Shown here one piece after another: positions 1-9,288 of a stretch of DNA of 64,000 nt. Below the pieces are notes generated by a model, which saw nothing but the letters and a program-made list of their open reading frames with translations, was not told the origin of the DNA and did no database searches. Source of the DNA: Amycolatopsis pithecellobii (lineage in GTDB: Bacteria; Actinomycetota; Actinomycetes; Mycobacteriales; Pseudonocardiaceae); assembly GCF_009707865.1 (NCBI RefSeq), contig NZ_WMBA01000014.1:1-64000 (forward strand), read 5' to 3'. Each line of letters starts with the position of its first letter. Within the stretch, counting starts at the first letter, position 1. Made by a program: the position numbers and the translations under genes.

Positions 1-7
1 CGGCGGA

Positions 8-241
8 CTATCTCCCGACGAACACGAAGAGGCATGGCGCATCCGGCAACAGACCGGACCGGCTAGGCTCCCGGCCGAGCCGGACGAATCCTGATAACCA
101 AGTCTCCGGCAAAGCGGGGGAACCACAGGTTGTGCCCATATGGAAGACAAGGGCCGGCCCTTCGAGCGGTCCGGTCGTGACAACCTCGAGTTGCCGGCCT
201 TGGTGGCTCACTACCACCCGTTCGCTGGAATACTGGTGCAT
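8..241 (-). pseudogene. alpha/beta-hydrolase N-terminal stub
   Basis: A 77-codon reading frame starts at an ATG preceded by an AAAGGA ribosome site, 28 bases after the ABC ATPase gene, so it looks like the last gene of that operon. The first 45 residues read like the start of an alpha/beta hydrolase: two beta strands followed by VFHMGTTCGSPA, close to the usual HHGTPGS oxyanion-loop motif. After that the similarity stops and the frame closes without the nucleophile elbow, Asp or His of the family. A frameshift or truncation soon after residue 45 is the simplest reading. The rest of the gene would lie beyond the left edge. The family assignment rests on one motif. Confidence 0.5.
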
Positions 242-269
242 GGCTACAGGTCCTTTCGCTTCCGTGGCC

Positions 270-2159
270 TTATTCCGCGCGCGGGTTCCAGGCCTCACTG
301 CCCGGGATCGCAGCGACAAGCCTTCGGGTGTATTCATGCTGGGGATCGTCCAGGACCTCCGCGGTGAGCCCGGCCTCGACGATCCGGCCCCGATGAAGAA
401 CGACGACCCGCTCTGTCATTTGCCGGACGACGGCAAGATCGTGAGTGATGAAGAGCATGCTGATGCCGGCATGACGTCGAATCGTCCGAAGCAGCTCGAG
501 CACGTGCGCTTGAGCCGATACGTCCAAGGCGGCGACTGGCTCGTCACAGATCAGCAGTCTCGGCTGAACCGCTATCGCACGGGCGATCGCGATGCGTTGT
601 CGCTCGCCGCCGGAAAGAGCGACCGGGCGGATGCCGGCGTAACTGGCGGGTAGCCCAACCTCGGCCAGGAGCGCTGGGACCCGCTCGGACGGGTCGTCGA
701 TTTTTCCCCGGACGGCGAGCGCTTCGCGCAACGTCGCGCCGACGGTCAGGGCGGGGTTGAGTGACGCGTACGGATCCTGGAAGACCATTTGCACGAGACG
801 GTGCAGTTGCCGCGTTCGACGTCGGGAACCGTCGGATTGGTCCACATCATTGATCTCGACCGTCCCGGAATCGGGTCGCGTCAGGCCGGTGATCAGTCGC
901 GCGATCGTCGTCTTTCCCGACCCGGTCTCGCCGACAAGTCCTACCGACTCCCCCTGTCCGACAGTGAAGTTGACCCCATCGAGCGCGACCGCTTCCCGGT
1001 TGCGACCGAAAAGCCGGCTTGATCGAAAGCTCTTGCGCACGTCGGTGACCACCGCTATCGGGGCCGATCCTTCGGTTATTGGCCGGGGTGAGGTGCTGGT
1101 CGTGTTTCGCCCGGAGAGCCGCTCGGTCAATTCGCCGCGGATATGGTCGATCCGAAGGCACGCTGACCTGTGTGACGCGTTGATGGTGGCCAATGGCGGT
1201 CTGCCGGCCACGCAGGGCGACTGCTTCCATTCGCAGCGATCGGCGAATCCACATTGGTCACCGACTTGTTCCGCGCGCGGGACCGCGCCGGGGATCGCGG
1301 CGAGTTTCTCGACATAACGGTCGACCGGAGGTTCCGTCAGCAGCAGACCCAAGCTATAGGGGTGGGCCGGCAGAGCGGCGAGCTGCTGCGCGGGTGCCTG
1401 CTCCACCACGGAGCCGGCGTACATGACTTGGATTCGGTCGCAAACCTCGAATGCGACTCGCAGATCATGGGTGATGAGGATGAGGGACATACCGCGATCT
1501 CGCTGGATTTTGGCCAGCAGCCGCAGGACCTCTGCCTGCGTTGTGACGTCGAGTGCGGTGGTTGGCTCGTCGGCGATCAACAGGCTGGGATCACGCGCCA
1601 GGGCACAGGCAAGGGCAACCCTCTGTCGCATGCCGCCCGACAGCTGAAATGGGTACCGTTCCGCGACGTCGGCTTTCAGGCCGACTTCGCCAAGCCGACG
1701 GCCGATGTCGGCGCCGGCGTCGCTCCGGCTTCGATGCCCGTCGACCCGCATGGACTCAACGAGGTGCGCGCCGACGGTCAGGAGCGGGTTCAAGATGGTG
1801 AATGGATCTTGGAGAAGCAGGCTGATCCGTGTGCCGCGAGTCGAACGTAGGTCTCGCTCCCGCCTGCCGATGATTTCGAGCCCGCCGTAGCTGACGGACC
1901 CGGATGCGTGCAGCCCTTTCGGGAGCAGCCCGGCGAGTGCGCGTGCGGTGAGCGATTTGCCGCTGCCCGATTCGCCGACGATGCCGAGTGTCTGGCCGGA
2001 TTCGACGTGAAAGGACACGTCTCGGACCAGTACTCGTGGGTGCCCTTGTGGTCCGCCGGTGATGGTCAAGCGCTGGACGCTGAGACGGCCATCGTCCGGT
2101 TCAGCGGTCTGAATCGTGGTACCGGTGATCGTGGTTGCGGCGATGCTAACCCTTGTCAT
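270..2159 (-). CDS. Fused dipeptide/oligopeptide ABC transporter ATPase (DppD-DppF type)
   Basis: This 629-residue protein carries two complete ABC ATPase domains in tandem and should energise peptide-like import with the two permeases encoded just upstream. Domain 1 has Walker A GESGSGKS (residues 62-69), signature LSGGMRQR and Walker B LLIADEP, followed by the Cys-containing linker (CGFADRCEW) usual after oligopeptide-type ATPases. Domain 2 has GETGSGKT near residue 410, LSGGERQR and LLICDEP. Two-domain fusions of this kind are common in actinobacterial nickel/peptide importers. The start was placed at the ATG that overlaps the permease stop by four bases (ATGA); a longer frame upstream runs inside the permease gene. 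The substrate cannot be read from the sequence. Confidence 0.93.
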   Translation of the reverse strand: MTRVSIAATTITGTTIQTAEPDDGRLSVQRLTITGGPQGHPRVLVRDVSFHVESGQTLGIVGESGSGKSLTARALAGLLPKGLHASGSVSYGGLEIIGRRERDLRSTRGTRISLLLQDPFTILNPLLTVGAHLVESMRVDGHRSRSDAGADIGRRLGEVGLKADVAERYPFQLSGGMRQRVALACALARDPSLLIADEPTTALDVTTQAEVLRLLAKIQRDRGMSLILITHDLRVAFEVCDRIQVMYAGSVVEQAPAQQLAALPAHPYSLGLLLTEPPVDRYVEKLAAIPGAVPRAEQVGDQCGFADRCEWKQSPCVAGRPPLATINASHRSACLRIDHIRGELTERLSGRNTTSTSPRPITEGSAPIAVVTDVRKSFRSSRLFGRNREAVALDGVNFTVGQGESVGLVGETGSGKTTIARLITGLTRPDSGTVEINDVDQSDGSRRRTRQLHRLVQMVFQDPYASLNPALTVGATLREALAVRGKIDDPSERVPALLAEVGLPASYAGIRPVALSGGERQRIAIARAIAVQPRLLICDEPVAALDVSAQAHVLELLRTIRRHAGISMLFITHDLAVVRQMTERVVVLHRGRIVEAGLTAEVLDDPQHEYTRRLVAAIPGSEAWNPRAE

Positions 2160-3022
2160 TGTTGTGTCCCTCGCCGTGAGATGCGCTCGTACACCGCGTC
2201 CCCGAGGAGCGTGGCACTCGCAGCAGTGAGGATGAGTAGTACGGCCGGCGCGATCGACAGCCAGGGGTTCTGGCCGATCAGCTGTTGGCCGTCGGCGAGC
2301 ATGCCGCCCCAACTCGGCTGATTTGGCGGTACACCCAGGTGGAGAAAGCTCAGCGAGACGAAGCCGATGAGCGCGATGACGAAATCGAGAAGGAAGGTCG
2401 CGACGACAGTCGGCATGATATTCGGCAGGACGTGCCTGATCAGGATTCGTGTCGAGCCATGGCCGAGTGTTCGAGCAGCCTCGATGTAGGGCATGCGCAC
2501 CACGACGAGTGCCGCGCTCCGGGTCAGCCGGATCTCATAGGGAAGGGACAGTACCAACAGGACCCCCACGGTGAACCAATATCCGCCCCCGACAACCCCG
2601 ACGACCACGACGGCGATAAGAAGGGCCGGCAGGGCAAGGATAAGATCAGCACACCGGGTCACTACCGCGTCGATGACGCCGCCGCGGTACGCCGCGACCA
2701 TGCCGGCGCCACACCCGATCAGCACGCAGCCGACGGCGACGGCCAGCGGTCCGAGCAACGCCGGCCGGGTGCCGGCGATGAGCTGGGACAACACGTCGCG
2801 GCCCAGCTGGTCGGTGCCGAGAAGATGCGCATGACCAGGCAGCGTCACACTCAGCAGAGGATCCTGTGTGAACGGGTTTTGCGGCGCCAGCAGGGTTCCG
2901 GTCGCCATCGTGACCAGCCCGGCCACGAGGATCGCGCCGCACAGCGAGGGAATCACGAGGCGATGCTTATCGCGACCGCGTGGCGATAGAGCGCCTGCGG
3001 GGCGGGCGATGTCGGTGGTCAT
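2156..3022 (-). CDS. ABC transporter permease (DppC type)
   Basis: A 288-residue inner-membrane permease of the binding-protein-dependent peptide family. It has an N-terminal membrane segment after a short charged leader (VIPSLCGAILVAGLVT), the family loop GTDQLGRDVLSQLIAG, several further hydrophobic helices and the cytoplasmic EAA loop (EAARTLGHGSTRILIRHVLPN) that contacts the ATPase. It pairs with the DppB-like permease four bases upstream, and its stop overlaps the ATPase start (ATGA), so the three are translated together. The length is normal for the family. Confidence 0.92.
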   Translation of the reverse strand: MTTDIARPAGALSPRGRDKHRLVIPSLCGAILVAGLVTMATGTLLAPQNPFTQDPLLSVTLPGHAHLLGTDQLGRDVLSQLIAGTRPALLGPLAVAVGCVLIGCGAGMVAAYRGGVIDAVVTRCADLILALPALLIAVVVVGVVGGGYWFTVGVLLVLSLPYEIRLTRSAALVVVRMPYIEAARTLGHGSTRILIRHVLPNIMPTVVATFLLDFVIALIGFVSLSFLHLGVPPNQPSWGGMLADGQQLIGQNPWLSIAPAVLLILTAASATLLGDAVYERISRRGTQQ

Positions 3023-3026
3023 ATGT

Positions 3027-3983
3027 TCACCTCCGCACTCCGTCGCGCGTTCGTGGATCGAGAATGAGCGTCACCACATCCACCAGGAGGTTGATGCAGA
3101 CAACAAAGAGCGCGATGAAAAAGGCCAGGCCCTGAACGACGGGAATGTCTTTCGATTCGACGGATTGGACCATCAACTGCCCGACCCCACCGAGAGCGAA
3201 CACCGATTCCACCAAAACGGCCCCGGAAACCAGATGGATGGCGAGAAGGCCACCTGTGTTCACCACGGGTGCGGCCGCGTTTCGCAGTACGTAGTGCAGC
3301 GTTATCCTCCGAAGGTTGAGGCCACGGGCGCGGGCGAAGGTCACATAGTCCTGGTCTACGACGTCGCCCACAGCCGCGCGTGTTTGCCGCACGATAAGCG
3401 CGATCATCCCGACGGCCAATGCGACGGCAGGCAGCGTGAGATGTTCGACGCGATCGGTGAAGTCACCGTTTCCGCCACCGTACACGGGAAAGATCGAGAC
3501 CAGTACGCCGAACAGGTAGCTGAGAAGGATCGACACCACGAAGCCCGGTGCGCTCATTCCGAGTACGGACAGACCCGACGTCGCCCGGTCGAACAGCGAC
3601 CCTTGACGTATTCCGGCGACAATGCCGATGGTGATTCCCAGGGCGAGTACGAGCACCAGGGCATAGAGGGCCAGCTGAAGTGTGATCGTCAGGTGCGAGG
3701 CGATGTCGCTGGTGACCGTCTGACCGGATTGGATCGAGCGACCGAAATCGCCGCTGAGTGCACTTTTCGCCCAGTCCCAGTATTGGACCAAAAAGGGACT
3801 GTCGAGGTGGTACTGCGCGGTGACCTGTTCGATCGCCTCTGGCGTGGCCGGCCGGGCACCGAGCAGTGTGGCGACTACCGATCCGGGGCTGGCGGCCAGC
3901 AGGCTGAACACGAGAAAACTGACCAACACCATGATCCCGATGACCCAGGCCAATCGTCGAGCCACAAATGTCATGAACGACAT
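3027..3983 (-). CDS. ABC transporter permease (DppB type)
   Basis: A 318-residue membrane permease, first of the two permease genes of the importer. It begins with the typical RRLAWVIGIMVLVSFLVF first helix followed by a periplasmic loop, has six predicted helices and an EAA-type loop (ARARGLNLRRITLHYVLRNA). It lies 34 bases after the solute-binding protein gene and 4 bases before the second permease gene, so SBP-B-C-ATPase form one operon. Function is inferred from family and gene order. Confidence 0.92.
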   Translation of the reverse strand: MSFMTFVARRLAWVIGIMVLVSFLVFSLLAASPGSVVATLLGARPATPEAIEQVTAQYHLDSPFLVQYWDWAKSALSGDFGRSIQSGQTVTSDIASHLTITLQLALYALVLVLALGITIGIVAGIRQGSLFDRATSGLSVLGMSAPGFVVSILLSYLFGVLVSIFPVYGGGNGDFTDRVEHLTLPAVALAVGMIALIVRQTRAAVGDVVDQDYVTFARARGLNLRRITLHYVLRNAAAPVVNTGGLLAIHLVSGAVLVESVFALGGVGQLMVQSVESKDIPVVQGLAFFIALFVVCINLLVDVVTLILDPRTRDGVRR

Positions 3984-4017
3984 GGGATTTCACCATCATT
4001 TCACGTTCATTCGGTTT

Positions 4018-5628
4018 CTAGTTGGCGGTGAGCTGTTCGGACCACGTGCCGTTGGTCTGAAGGTCGAGGATGCTCTGGTTCTGGGTGAGAGAAAACTCGC
4101 CGGCGACAACGAGAACCCGATCTGGAGCCTGCAGAGGTATGTACGGCAAATCGTTGGCAATCGCGGTGAGAATGGTCTTGACGGCCTGCCAGCGAACTGC
4201 CTTGTCAGACGATTCCTGTAGCTGCTTGTCCGCCGCCTCGACAGCTGCGGTGGTCCAGTTCGCCGTGTTGAAGGCTCCGGGCCGGATGTTGCCCGCCGCC
4301 GTCGTGGCGACGAGCATGGAGCCCGCGTCGGGCCCCGCACTCGTGAAGGGGAGAAGTTGCAGTCCCAGGTCCTTGTGCGCGTAGACGGCTGCGATCCACT
4401 GTTTCTGAGTCACCGGCTTCGGGGTGATCGTCACGCCGATCTTGGCCATGTTCTGCTGGAGGTTCAGCACGGTGAGCTCGGCAAAGGGCGCGGTCGAGTC
4501 ATAGCTGACGGCGAGTTGGAAGCCGTTCGGATATGCGGACTGAGCTAATTCCTGCTTGGCCTTGGCAAGGTCGAATGAGTACTGCGGCAGCCCATTGAGA
4601 AACGCATCTTCGTCGGCCTTGGCTGGACTGACGTCCGCGAGCTGGTCCGTCGTACTCAATCCGGGTAGCAGTTTCGCATAGTTGCCATACGCTGCCGTTG
4701 TTATTCCGGCTTTGTCGAGCGAGTGGGCGATTGCCCGCCGCACATGGAGATCGTTGAGCGGCGCCGCTTGGGTATCGAGTGAAATATAGTTCACCGAGAT
4801 ATTCGCTTGCAGCGGGTACAGCTTCGCGCCGGAAATTTGCTGGTACTGCCCGGCTGTCTTGAGGTTGGCGACGAGGTTTGCCTGCATCGAGCCGGATCGC
4901 ATGGCCAGCTGTGCGGTATTGTCGTCACTCACGGGCACCATGACGATCTTGCTCACCTTCGGCTTTGCCCCCCAGTAGTTGGGGTTGGCCGCCAAAGTCA
5001 CGGCCTGTTGGGTATTGCCGGCGAACATATACGGACCGGTGCCAATAGGGGCAGCGCCCGGTGCGCCGAGGTCGTTCGCATGCGCCTTGGCGAACGCCGC
5101 CTGCTGCACGAAAATGGTCGTTGCGAGCAAGCTCCGCATCTGTCCATCTGGATGAGATAATTTGACCGTGACCTGCAGGGGCCCGCTGACACTCACGCTG
5201 CCGAATGAGATGAGGTCGGCAGCGAGCTGCGAGGACCCTGTTGCGTCGTGTTCGATGCTCCACGCCACGTCATCCGCGGTGAGCGGCGTTCCGTCGGAGA
5301 ATTTGACGCCGCCGCGGATCGTGTAGACGAGCGTGGTGTCGTCGGGCTGCTGGACCGCGGTCGCCAATTGGGGCGAGAGGTCTCCCGTCGCCGAAATTGT
5401 TTCCAGCTTCTGCGTCACCAGTGCCACATAGGTGGTGGTGCTTTGATCATAATCCTTGGGTATATCGAGGGAGATCGGAGGAGCCGGAATTCCCATCGTG
5501 AAGGTCGATGGATCATGAGCCGCGGATGAACCCGAAGATCCCGTACAGGCAACAGAAGTCAGCCCAGTTATCACACAGACAGCGAGCACGCCGAGAATGC
5601 CGGCGCCCTTGCGATTGGGGCGCATCAT
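4018..5628 (-). CDS. ABC transporter solute-binding lipoprotein (peptide/nickel family 5)
   Basis: A 536-residue extracellular binding protein. A lipoprotein signal (GILGVLAVCVITGLTSVAC) ends in the lipobox Cys at about residue 28, so the mature protein is lipid-anchored. The body has the SBP family 5 pattern (SDGTPLTADDVAWSIEH; VRRAIAHSLDKAGI). The start was set at the ATG just before RPNRKG, which gives a proper signal peptide and has an AGAGAGA-rich ribosome site; a longer frame would add 30 Arg/Pro-rich residues. It is the first gene of the importer operon and defines its ligand, probably a small peptide or peptide-like compound. Confidence 0.92.
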   Translation of the reverse strand: MMRPNRKGAGILGVLAVCVITGLTSVACTGSSGSSAAHDPSTFTMGIPAPPISLDIPKDYDQSTTTYVALVTQKLETISATGDLSPQLATAVQQPDDTTLVYTIRGGVKFSDGTPLTADDVAWSIEHDATGSSQLAADLISFGSVSVSGPLQVTVKLSHPDGQMRSLLATTIFVQQAAFAKAHANDLGAPGAAPIGTGPYMFAGNTQQAVTLAANPNYWGAKPKVSKIVMVPVSDDNTAQLAMRSGSMQANLVANLKTAGQYQQISGAKLYPLQANISVNYISLDTQAAPLNDLHVRRAIAHSLDKAGITTAAYGNYAKLLPGLSTTDQLADVSPAKADEDAFLNGLPQYSFDLAKAKQELAQSAYPNGFQLAVSYDSTAPFAELTVLNLQQNMAKIGVTITPKPVTQKQWIAAVYAHKDLGLQLLPFTSAGPDAGSMLVATTAAGNIRPGAFNTANWTTAAVEAADKQLQESSDKAVRWQAVKTILTAIANDLPYIPLQAPDRVLVVAGEFSLTQNQSILDLQTNGTWSEQLTAN

Positions 5629-5948
5629 CGATATTCGTCTCTCTCTGGGGGCGGGAGGCGTCTTACCTGACGGATCGGGATGAGGACCGTGAACGCCTCG
5701 CAGTCTCAGGCCTGACACCGTCTACCTCCCGACCGCAAGATTGTCCGACACTGTAGTTGGACGCGATCGTCGTATACTCACGCACCGCAGCGGTCACGTC
5801 AAGCCCGAAAACCCGCACCGCTGGGTAGCGAGACCGACTTGGGAGGAACGCTGACCGCCTGCATCGATCCGTCACCGTCAGCAGTTCAGGAGTGTGTCGT
5901 GCGCAGGCGGCACCCGTACGGCACTATGCCGTCGACGATGAGGCGCTG
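5629..5948 (-). promoter_or_regulatory. Promoter region of the peptide importer operon
   Basis: No gene is supported in this stretch between the importer and the upstream GntR gene. It is less GC-rich than its surroundings and, read on the minus strand, contains a TATAC element around 5775 and a GACA/TGTC-rich segment at 5742-5760 that could be a GntR operator. This is position-based inference only. Confidence 0.35.
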
Positions 5949-5964
5949 ACCGGCGTGCGCCGGT
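5949..5964 (-). terminator. Possible terminator hairpin after the GntR gene
   Basis: Perfect 7-base arms ACCGGCG/CGCCGGT with a 2-base loop lie about 50 bases beyond the GntR stop codon. The stem can be extended with a bulge (CTGA/TCAG). There is no T-run, which is usual for actinobacterial terminators. It would separate the GntR gene from the importer operon. Confidence 0.45.
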
Positions 5965-6013
5965 TCAGCAAGCGCTCTTGCGAACGCTTCTGTTGATCGT
6001 GCTCACTGCCCGA

Positions 6014-6730
6014 TCATTCATGCTGGTGGTAGTGATCTTCCAGCGCTGCAATGAGTTTCGATGCCTTTCCCGACATGGCGGCATCAAGGAGCAGCAGGTG
6101 GCGGGCAGCGTGGTCCTGACTGGCGGACTGACCGCGCCGCAACAGCGGGATCACCATCAGCGACAGCAAAGGCTCCTGGCTCTTCCACGCATCGAACAGC
6201 TTGCTCCGAGGCTGGTGCCCCATCAGCGTCGCATGAAAGGACCGATCCAGGTCCAGCAGTTCGTCCAGGTCGTCCGGCACGCGCAGCCCGCGCATGCGTT
6301 CGGCTGTATCGCGTAGCTCCCGCTCGACCGATGCCTCAAGGGGAAGCTGCGTGTGCCGGGCCGCGCGCCCCTCGAGAACAGCAAACACCTCACCGATCTC
6401 GATGACGTCGTCGTCGCTGAAGTAGCGCACTCGATGCCCGGAACCGGCGACGAACTCGACGAGCCCGGTCGAAGCCAAGCGAGTGAGTGCTTCACGGATC
6501 GTGCCCCGGCTGACCGAAAAGTCCTCGGCGAGCCGCGTCTCGACCAGATGACGGCCCGGGTCCAGAGTCCCCCGGGTGATCTCCCGGCGAAGGCGCCGCA
6601 CAACTTGGTCCACGAGGGTGTCTCGCCTCGCGGTGGGCGGCGCCAGGGTACGTTCCAGCGTCGGCTCAGCGCGGTGAGACGGCCGGTTGCCCAAGACGTT
6701 GCCTCCATTGCGCGTAGGACTTCGCCGCAA
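6014..6730 (-). CDS. GntR-family transcriptional regulator (FadR/FCD subfamily)
   Basis: A 238-residue DNA-binding regulator. Residues about 35-105 form the GntR winged helix (LVDQVVRRLRREITRGTLDPGR, then VSRGTIREALTRLASTGLVE), followed by an alpha-helical FCD ligand-binding domain with the expected His residues (LDRSFHATLMGH, DHAARHLL). It is encoded just upstream of, and in the same direction as, the peptide importer, and most likely controls it in response to a carboxylate or amino-acid-like ligand. A TATACT element at 6772-6777 (minus strand) could be its -10 box. Confidence 0.9.
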   Translation of the reverse strand: MRRSPTRNGGNVLGNRPSHRAEPTLERTLAPPTARRDTLVDQVVRRLRREITRGTLDPGRHLVETRLAEDFSVSRGTIREALTRLASTGLVEFVAGSGHRVRYFSDDDVIEIGEVFAVLEGRAARHTQLPLEASVERELRDTAERMRGLRVPDDLDELLDLDRSFHATLMGHQPRSKLFDAWKSQEPLLSLMVIPLLRRGQSASQDHAARHLLLLDAAMSGKASKLIAALEDHYHQHE

Positions 6731-6781
6731 GCCCAGGCGAGTAAGGCTTGACGTTACACGATCACCACTGAAGTATAGGAC

Positions 6782-6815
6782 CCCTCTGTCGAACAGGGCT
6801 GTCGGATAGGCCGAC
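6782..6815 (-). terminator. Possible terminator after the MFS gene
   Basis: Two adjacent small inverted repeats follow the MFS stop codon on the minus strand: GTCGG/CCGAC (6801-6815) and CCCT-TGT/ACA-GGG (6782-6798). Their position at the end of the lipid cassette suits a terminator, but the stems are short. Confidence 0.35.
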
Positions 6816-6820
6816 GAGGA

Positions 6821-7999
6821 TCAACTCCTGAACAGAGCCGCGGCACCGATGAGCAGAAGTACCGCGATCGCCAGGAACGGAACCGCGGTACCGGCGGTGT
6901 AGAGCCAGGCGGCCAGCACAGGGCCGACAGCGAAGGCAACACCCGCGGCAGCCGCTATGGCACCCGCGGTGCGGGTGTGCCGCGGCTCGTTGTCGGCCCG
7001 CGATACGAACTCGTAGCAGGACGGCAAGGCGCAGCCAATCCCGATGGCGGCCACGATGGCCCCGATCAGAATCCACGGCAGGGTTCGCGCGAACGCGAGC
7101 GGCAGGACGCCCGCGAGGGTCAGGGCCAGCCCGGCTTGCAACATCCGGCCGGCCGGTAGCGCCGGCCGGGACATGGTGACCAGTTGGGCCAGCAGAAACG
7201 GTGCGCTCCCCGCGACCAGCACCCACGCGGCGGTCCGGCCCGCATCATCGCTGGAGAGGCCAAGCCGGTCGGTGAGCAGAAACCCGGCGGTGACCTGGGT
7301 GGTCGCGACGAACAACAACAACGACGTGATCACCAGCAGATACGGCCAAACACCGCGGACGAATGGCCCCCACGACGATGACGAACGCTGCTCGTAATTC
7401 GTCTGCTCGCCGTGGTCCATGCGCGCCACCAAAGCGGTCGCCACGGCGAGCGGAGCCAGAGGCGCCAGCAGCAGGACGATCAGCCCATGCGCGCTGGTGA
7501 TCCCGTCCAGCAAAGGTCCGGCGAGGACACCGAAACCCTGGGCCGCGGTGATCACGGCGGCGGCACGACCCCGCTCGCCGGCAGCGGTGGAATCGGCGAG
7601 CACGAATGCGGGCCCGGAGACCGCGACGGCCGCCATGGCGAGGCCGAACAACACGCCTCGCGTCAGCAGCACACCGGCGAAACCCACCCAGCGGCTTCCC
7701 GGACCCCAGCTCACGATCAGGGTGAACACGACCGAGCTCAGCACGATGCCGATCAGCCCGGCGACCAGTACGCGCCTGCTGCCCCACCGGCGCGCCGCGA
7801 AGGTCCACAGTGGATTGGAAAGCAGGAAGACGCAACCGGATACCGTGATGACCAAGCCCATCCACAGCTTGTCGACGCCGAGACGAACAGCCAGCGGAAG
7901 CAATTCGGGAAAAACCGATTGCTGTGCGGTGTAACCGAACGCCATCGCCGCGCCCACCAGCGCGAAGCGTGCGGCGGGTCGCGTTCCCAGGCCGGTCAT
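6821..7999 (-). CDS. MFS transporter, probable product exporter
   Basis: A 392-residue membrane protein with about 12 hydrophobic helices and the MFS layout of two six-helix halves separated by a hydrophilic loop (around RMDHGEQTNYEQRSS). It is the last gene of the cassette that starts with the acyl-AMP ligase at 14742; its ATG overlaps the condensation-gene stop by four bases. That coupling suggests it exports the product of the cassette. MFS membership is clear, while substrate and direction are inferred from context. Confidence 0.87.
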   Translation of the reverse strand: MTGLGTRPAARFALVGAAMAFGYTAQQSVFPELLPLAVRLGVDKLWMGLVITVSGCVFLLSNPLWTFAARRWGSRRVLVAGLIGIVLSSVVFTLIVSWGPGSRWVGFAGVLLTRGVLFGLAMAAVAVSGPAFVLADSTAAGERGRAAAVITAAQGFGVLAGPLLDGITSAHGLIVLLLAPLAPLAVATALVARMDHGEQTNYEQRSSSSWGPFVRGVWPYLLVITSLLLFVATTQVTAGFLLTDRLGLSSDDAGRTAAWVLVAGSAPFLLAQLVTMSRPALPAGRMLQAGLALTLAGVLPLAFARTLPWILIGAIVAAIGIGCALPSCYEFVSRADNEPRHTRTAGAIAAAAGVAFAVGPVLAAWLYTAGTAVPFLAIAVLLLIGAAALFRS

Positions 8000-9288
8000 A
8001 CGGCGAGGGCGAGCACGTCGGACAGCCGTGTGTCCGGCGTGGTGATGAGCTGATCCAACGACGACAGCATTCCCTCCTGGTGCCGGGCGAGCTGAAATTC
8101 GTCGTAGAGCCGGGAATTGACTTCGTACTCCAGCAGCAGGTCGCGGGTCGCCTCGCCGTAACAGTTAACGCGGAAGTTCGACGCGGGACCGGTTGCGAGG
8201 ACACGGAACTCCGACTCGCAACCGGTGAAATGGGCCTGGTCCCCGAAGGCGATCACGTTGACGAACGTGCGCAATGTCGGGGAATTGGGCACCTGGTCCA
8301 GGTGGGCTCGCTGGTGCCTGATCGCCTCACCGAGCCGCTCGCCCACCTGCCCGAGCAGATCGGTGAACGTGCGCTCCGACCGGACATCGATGCGCAGCGG
8401 CAACTCGCTGGCCAGGTTCGCCGGAGTCTTCACCGCGGCGAGCGTTGATCTGTTGGCGGCCAGCAGGCCGATCACGACGTCCGGTGAGTCCGTCAGAACG
8501 CTCAACCGGCATGCCGTGATCGCCATGACCAGCACTGGCCATCGCACGCCCGTCCGGGCGGACAGTTCGAGGAACGCGGCCCGCGACTTGTCGGAGACAG
8601 GAGCCACCGAACGCAACGGGCTGGGCCCGGCCGGTAGGTCGTGCGAGGCGAAACCGGACCACGAGACAGGCGTGGACAAAACGTGCCGCCAGTAGTCCGC
8701 ATCCCGCTGCGCCCGTGGCGAACTTGCGTAGGCGTCGTCCTCAGCCACCAATTGGGCAAGGCCGGCAAATCCGCCAGGTGGTGCTGGTTCACCTGTGACG
8801 AGGGCGTTGTAGTGCTGTGCGACGCGAAGCAGATATCGATGCGCACCATAGGCATCCAGCGCAATGTGGTGGTACCGGAAAAAGAGGAACCATTCACGCT
8901 CACCCGTTTTGATCAGCGTTTGCGAGCACACCTGGTCGCCCCCGCGTAGCTCGAATGGCACGGCGAGCGCGGATTTCATCCAGTCGATCGCCGCGGCCTC
9001 GTCCGGCAGGTCGACCGACGACAGCGGAACGGGGCCCGCCGCGACGACGGTCTGCCAGGGTTGCCCGTCCTGCTCGTGGAAGATCACCCGCAGCGCTTCG
9101 GTTTCCGAATATGCGGCGGCAATTGCGGCTGTAAGCGCTTTCTCACGGAGACCACCGGTGAGCCGGAAATACCCGCCGCAGTTGTACTGCGGGTTGGCGG
9201 GATCTTCGTGGTGCGCGATCCACTGCTGCTGCTGGGCGGGCAGCAGCGGCAAAGGAGTGTCCGGTGCGGGAATGGCCATGCTATTCAC
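7996..9288 (-). CDS. Free-standing condensation-domain acyltransferase
   Basis: A 430-residue single condensation domain (NRPS C / PapA / WES superfamily fold). The catalytic motif is HHIALDAYG near residue 140, matching HHxxxD but with Ala in place of the usual Gly after Asp. The N-terminus (LPLLPAQQQQWIAHHEDP) matches the C1 core. No adenylation or thiolation domain is attached, so it should take an acyl chain from the free carrier protein encoded immediately upstream and pass it to an amine or alcohol. The GTG start overlaps the carrier-protein stop by eight bases; an ATG nine bases further in is an alternative. The acceptor is unknown. Confidence 0.85.
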   Translation of the reverse strand: MNSMAIPAPDTPLPLLPAQQQQWIAHHEDPANPQYNCGGYFRLTGGLREKALTAAIAAAYSETEALRVIFHEQDGQPWQTVVAAGPVPLSSVDLPDEAAAIDWMKSALAVPFELRGGDQVCSQTLIKTGEREWFLFFRYHHIALDAYGAHRYLLRVAQHYNALVTGEPAPPGGFAGLAQLVAEDDAYASSPRAQRDADYWRHVLSTPVSWSGFASHDLPAGPSPLRSVAPVSDKSRAAFLELSARTGVRWPVLVMAITACRLSVLTDSPDVVIGLLAANRSTLAAVKTPANLASELPLRIDVRSERTFTDLLGQVGERLGEAIRHQRAHLDQVPNSPTLRTFVNVIAFGDQAHFTGCESEFRVLATGPASNFRVNCYGEATRDLLLEYEVNSRLYDEFQLARHQEGMLSSLDQLITTPDTRLSDVLALAV

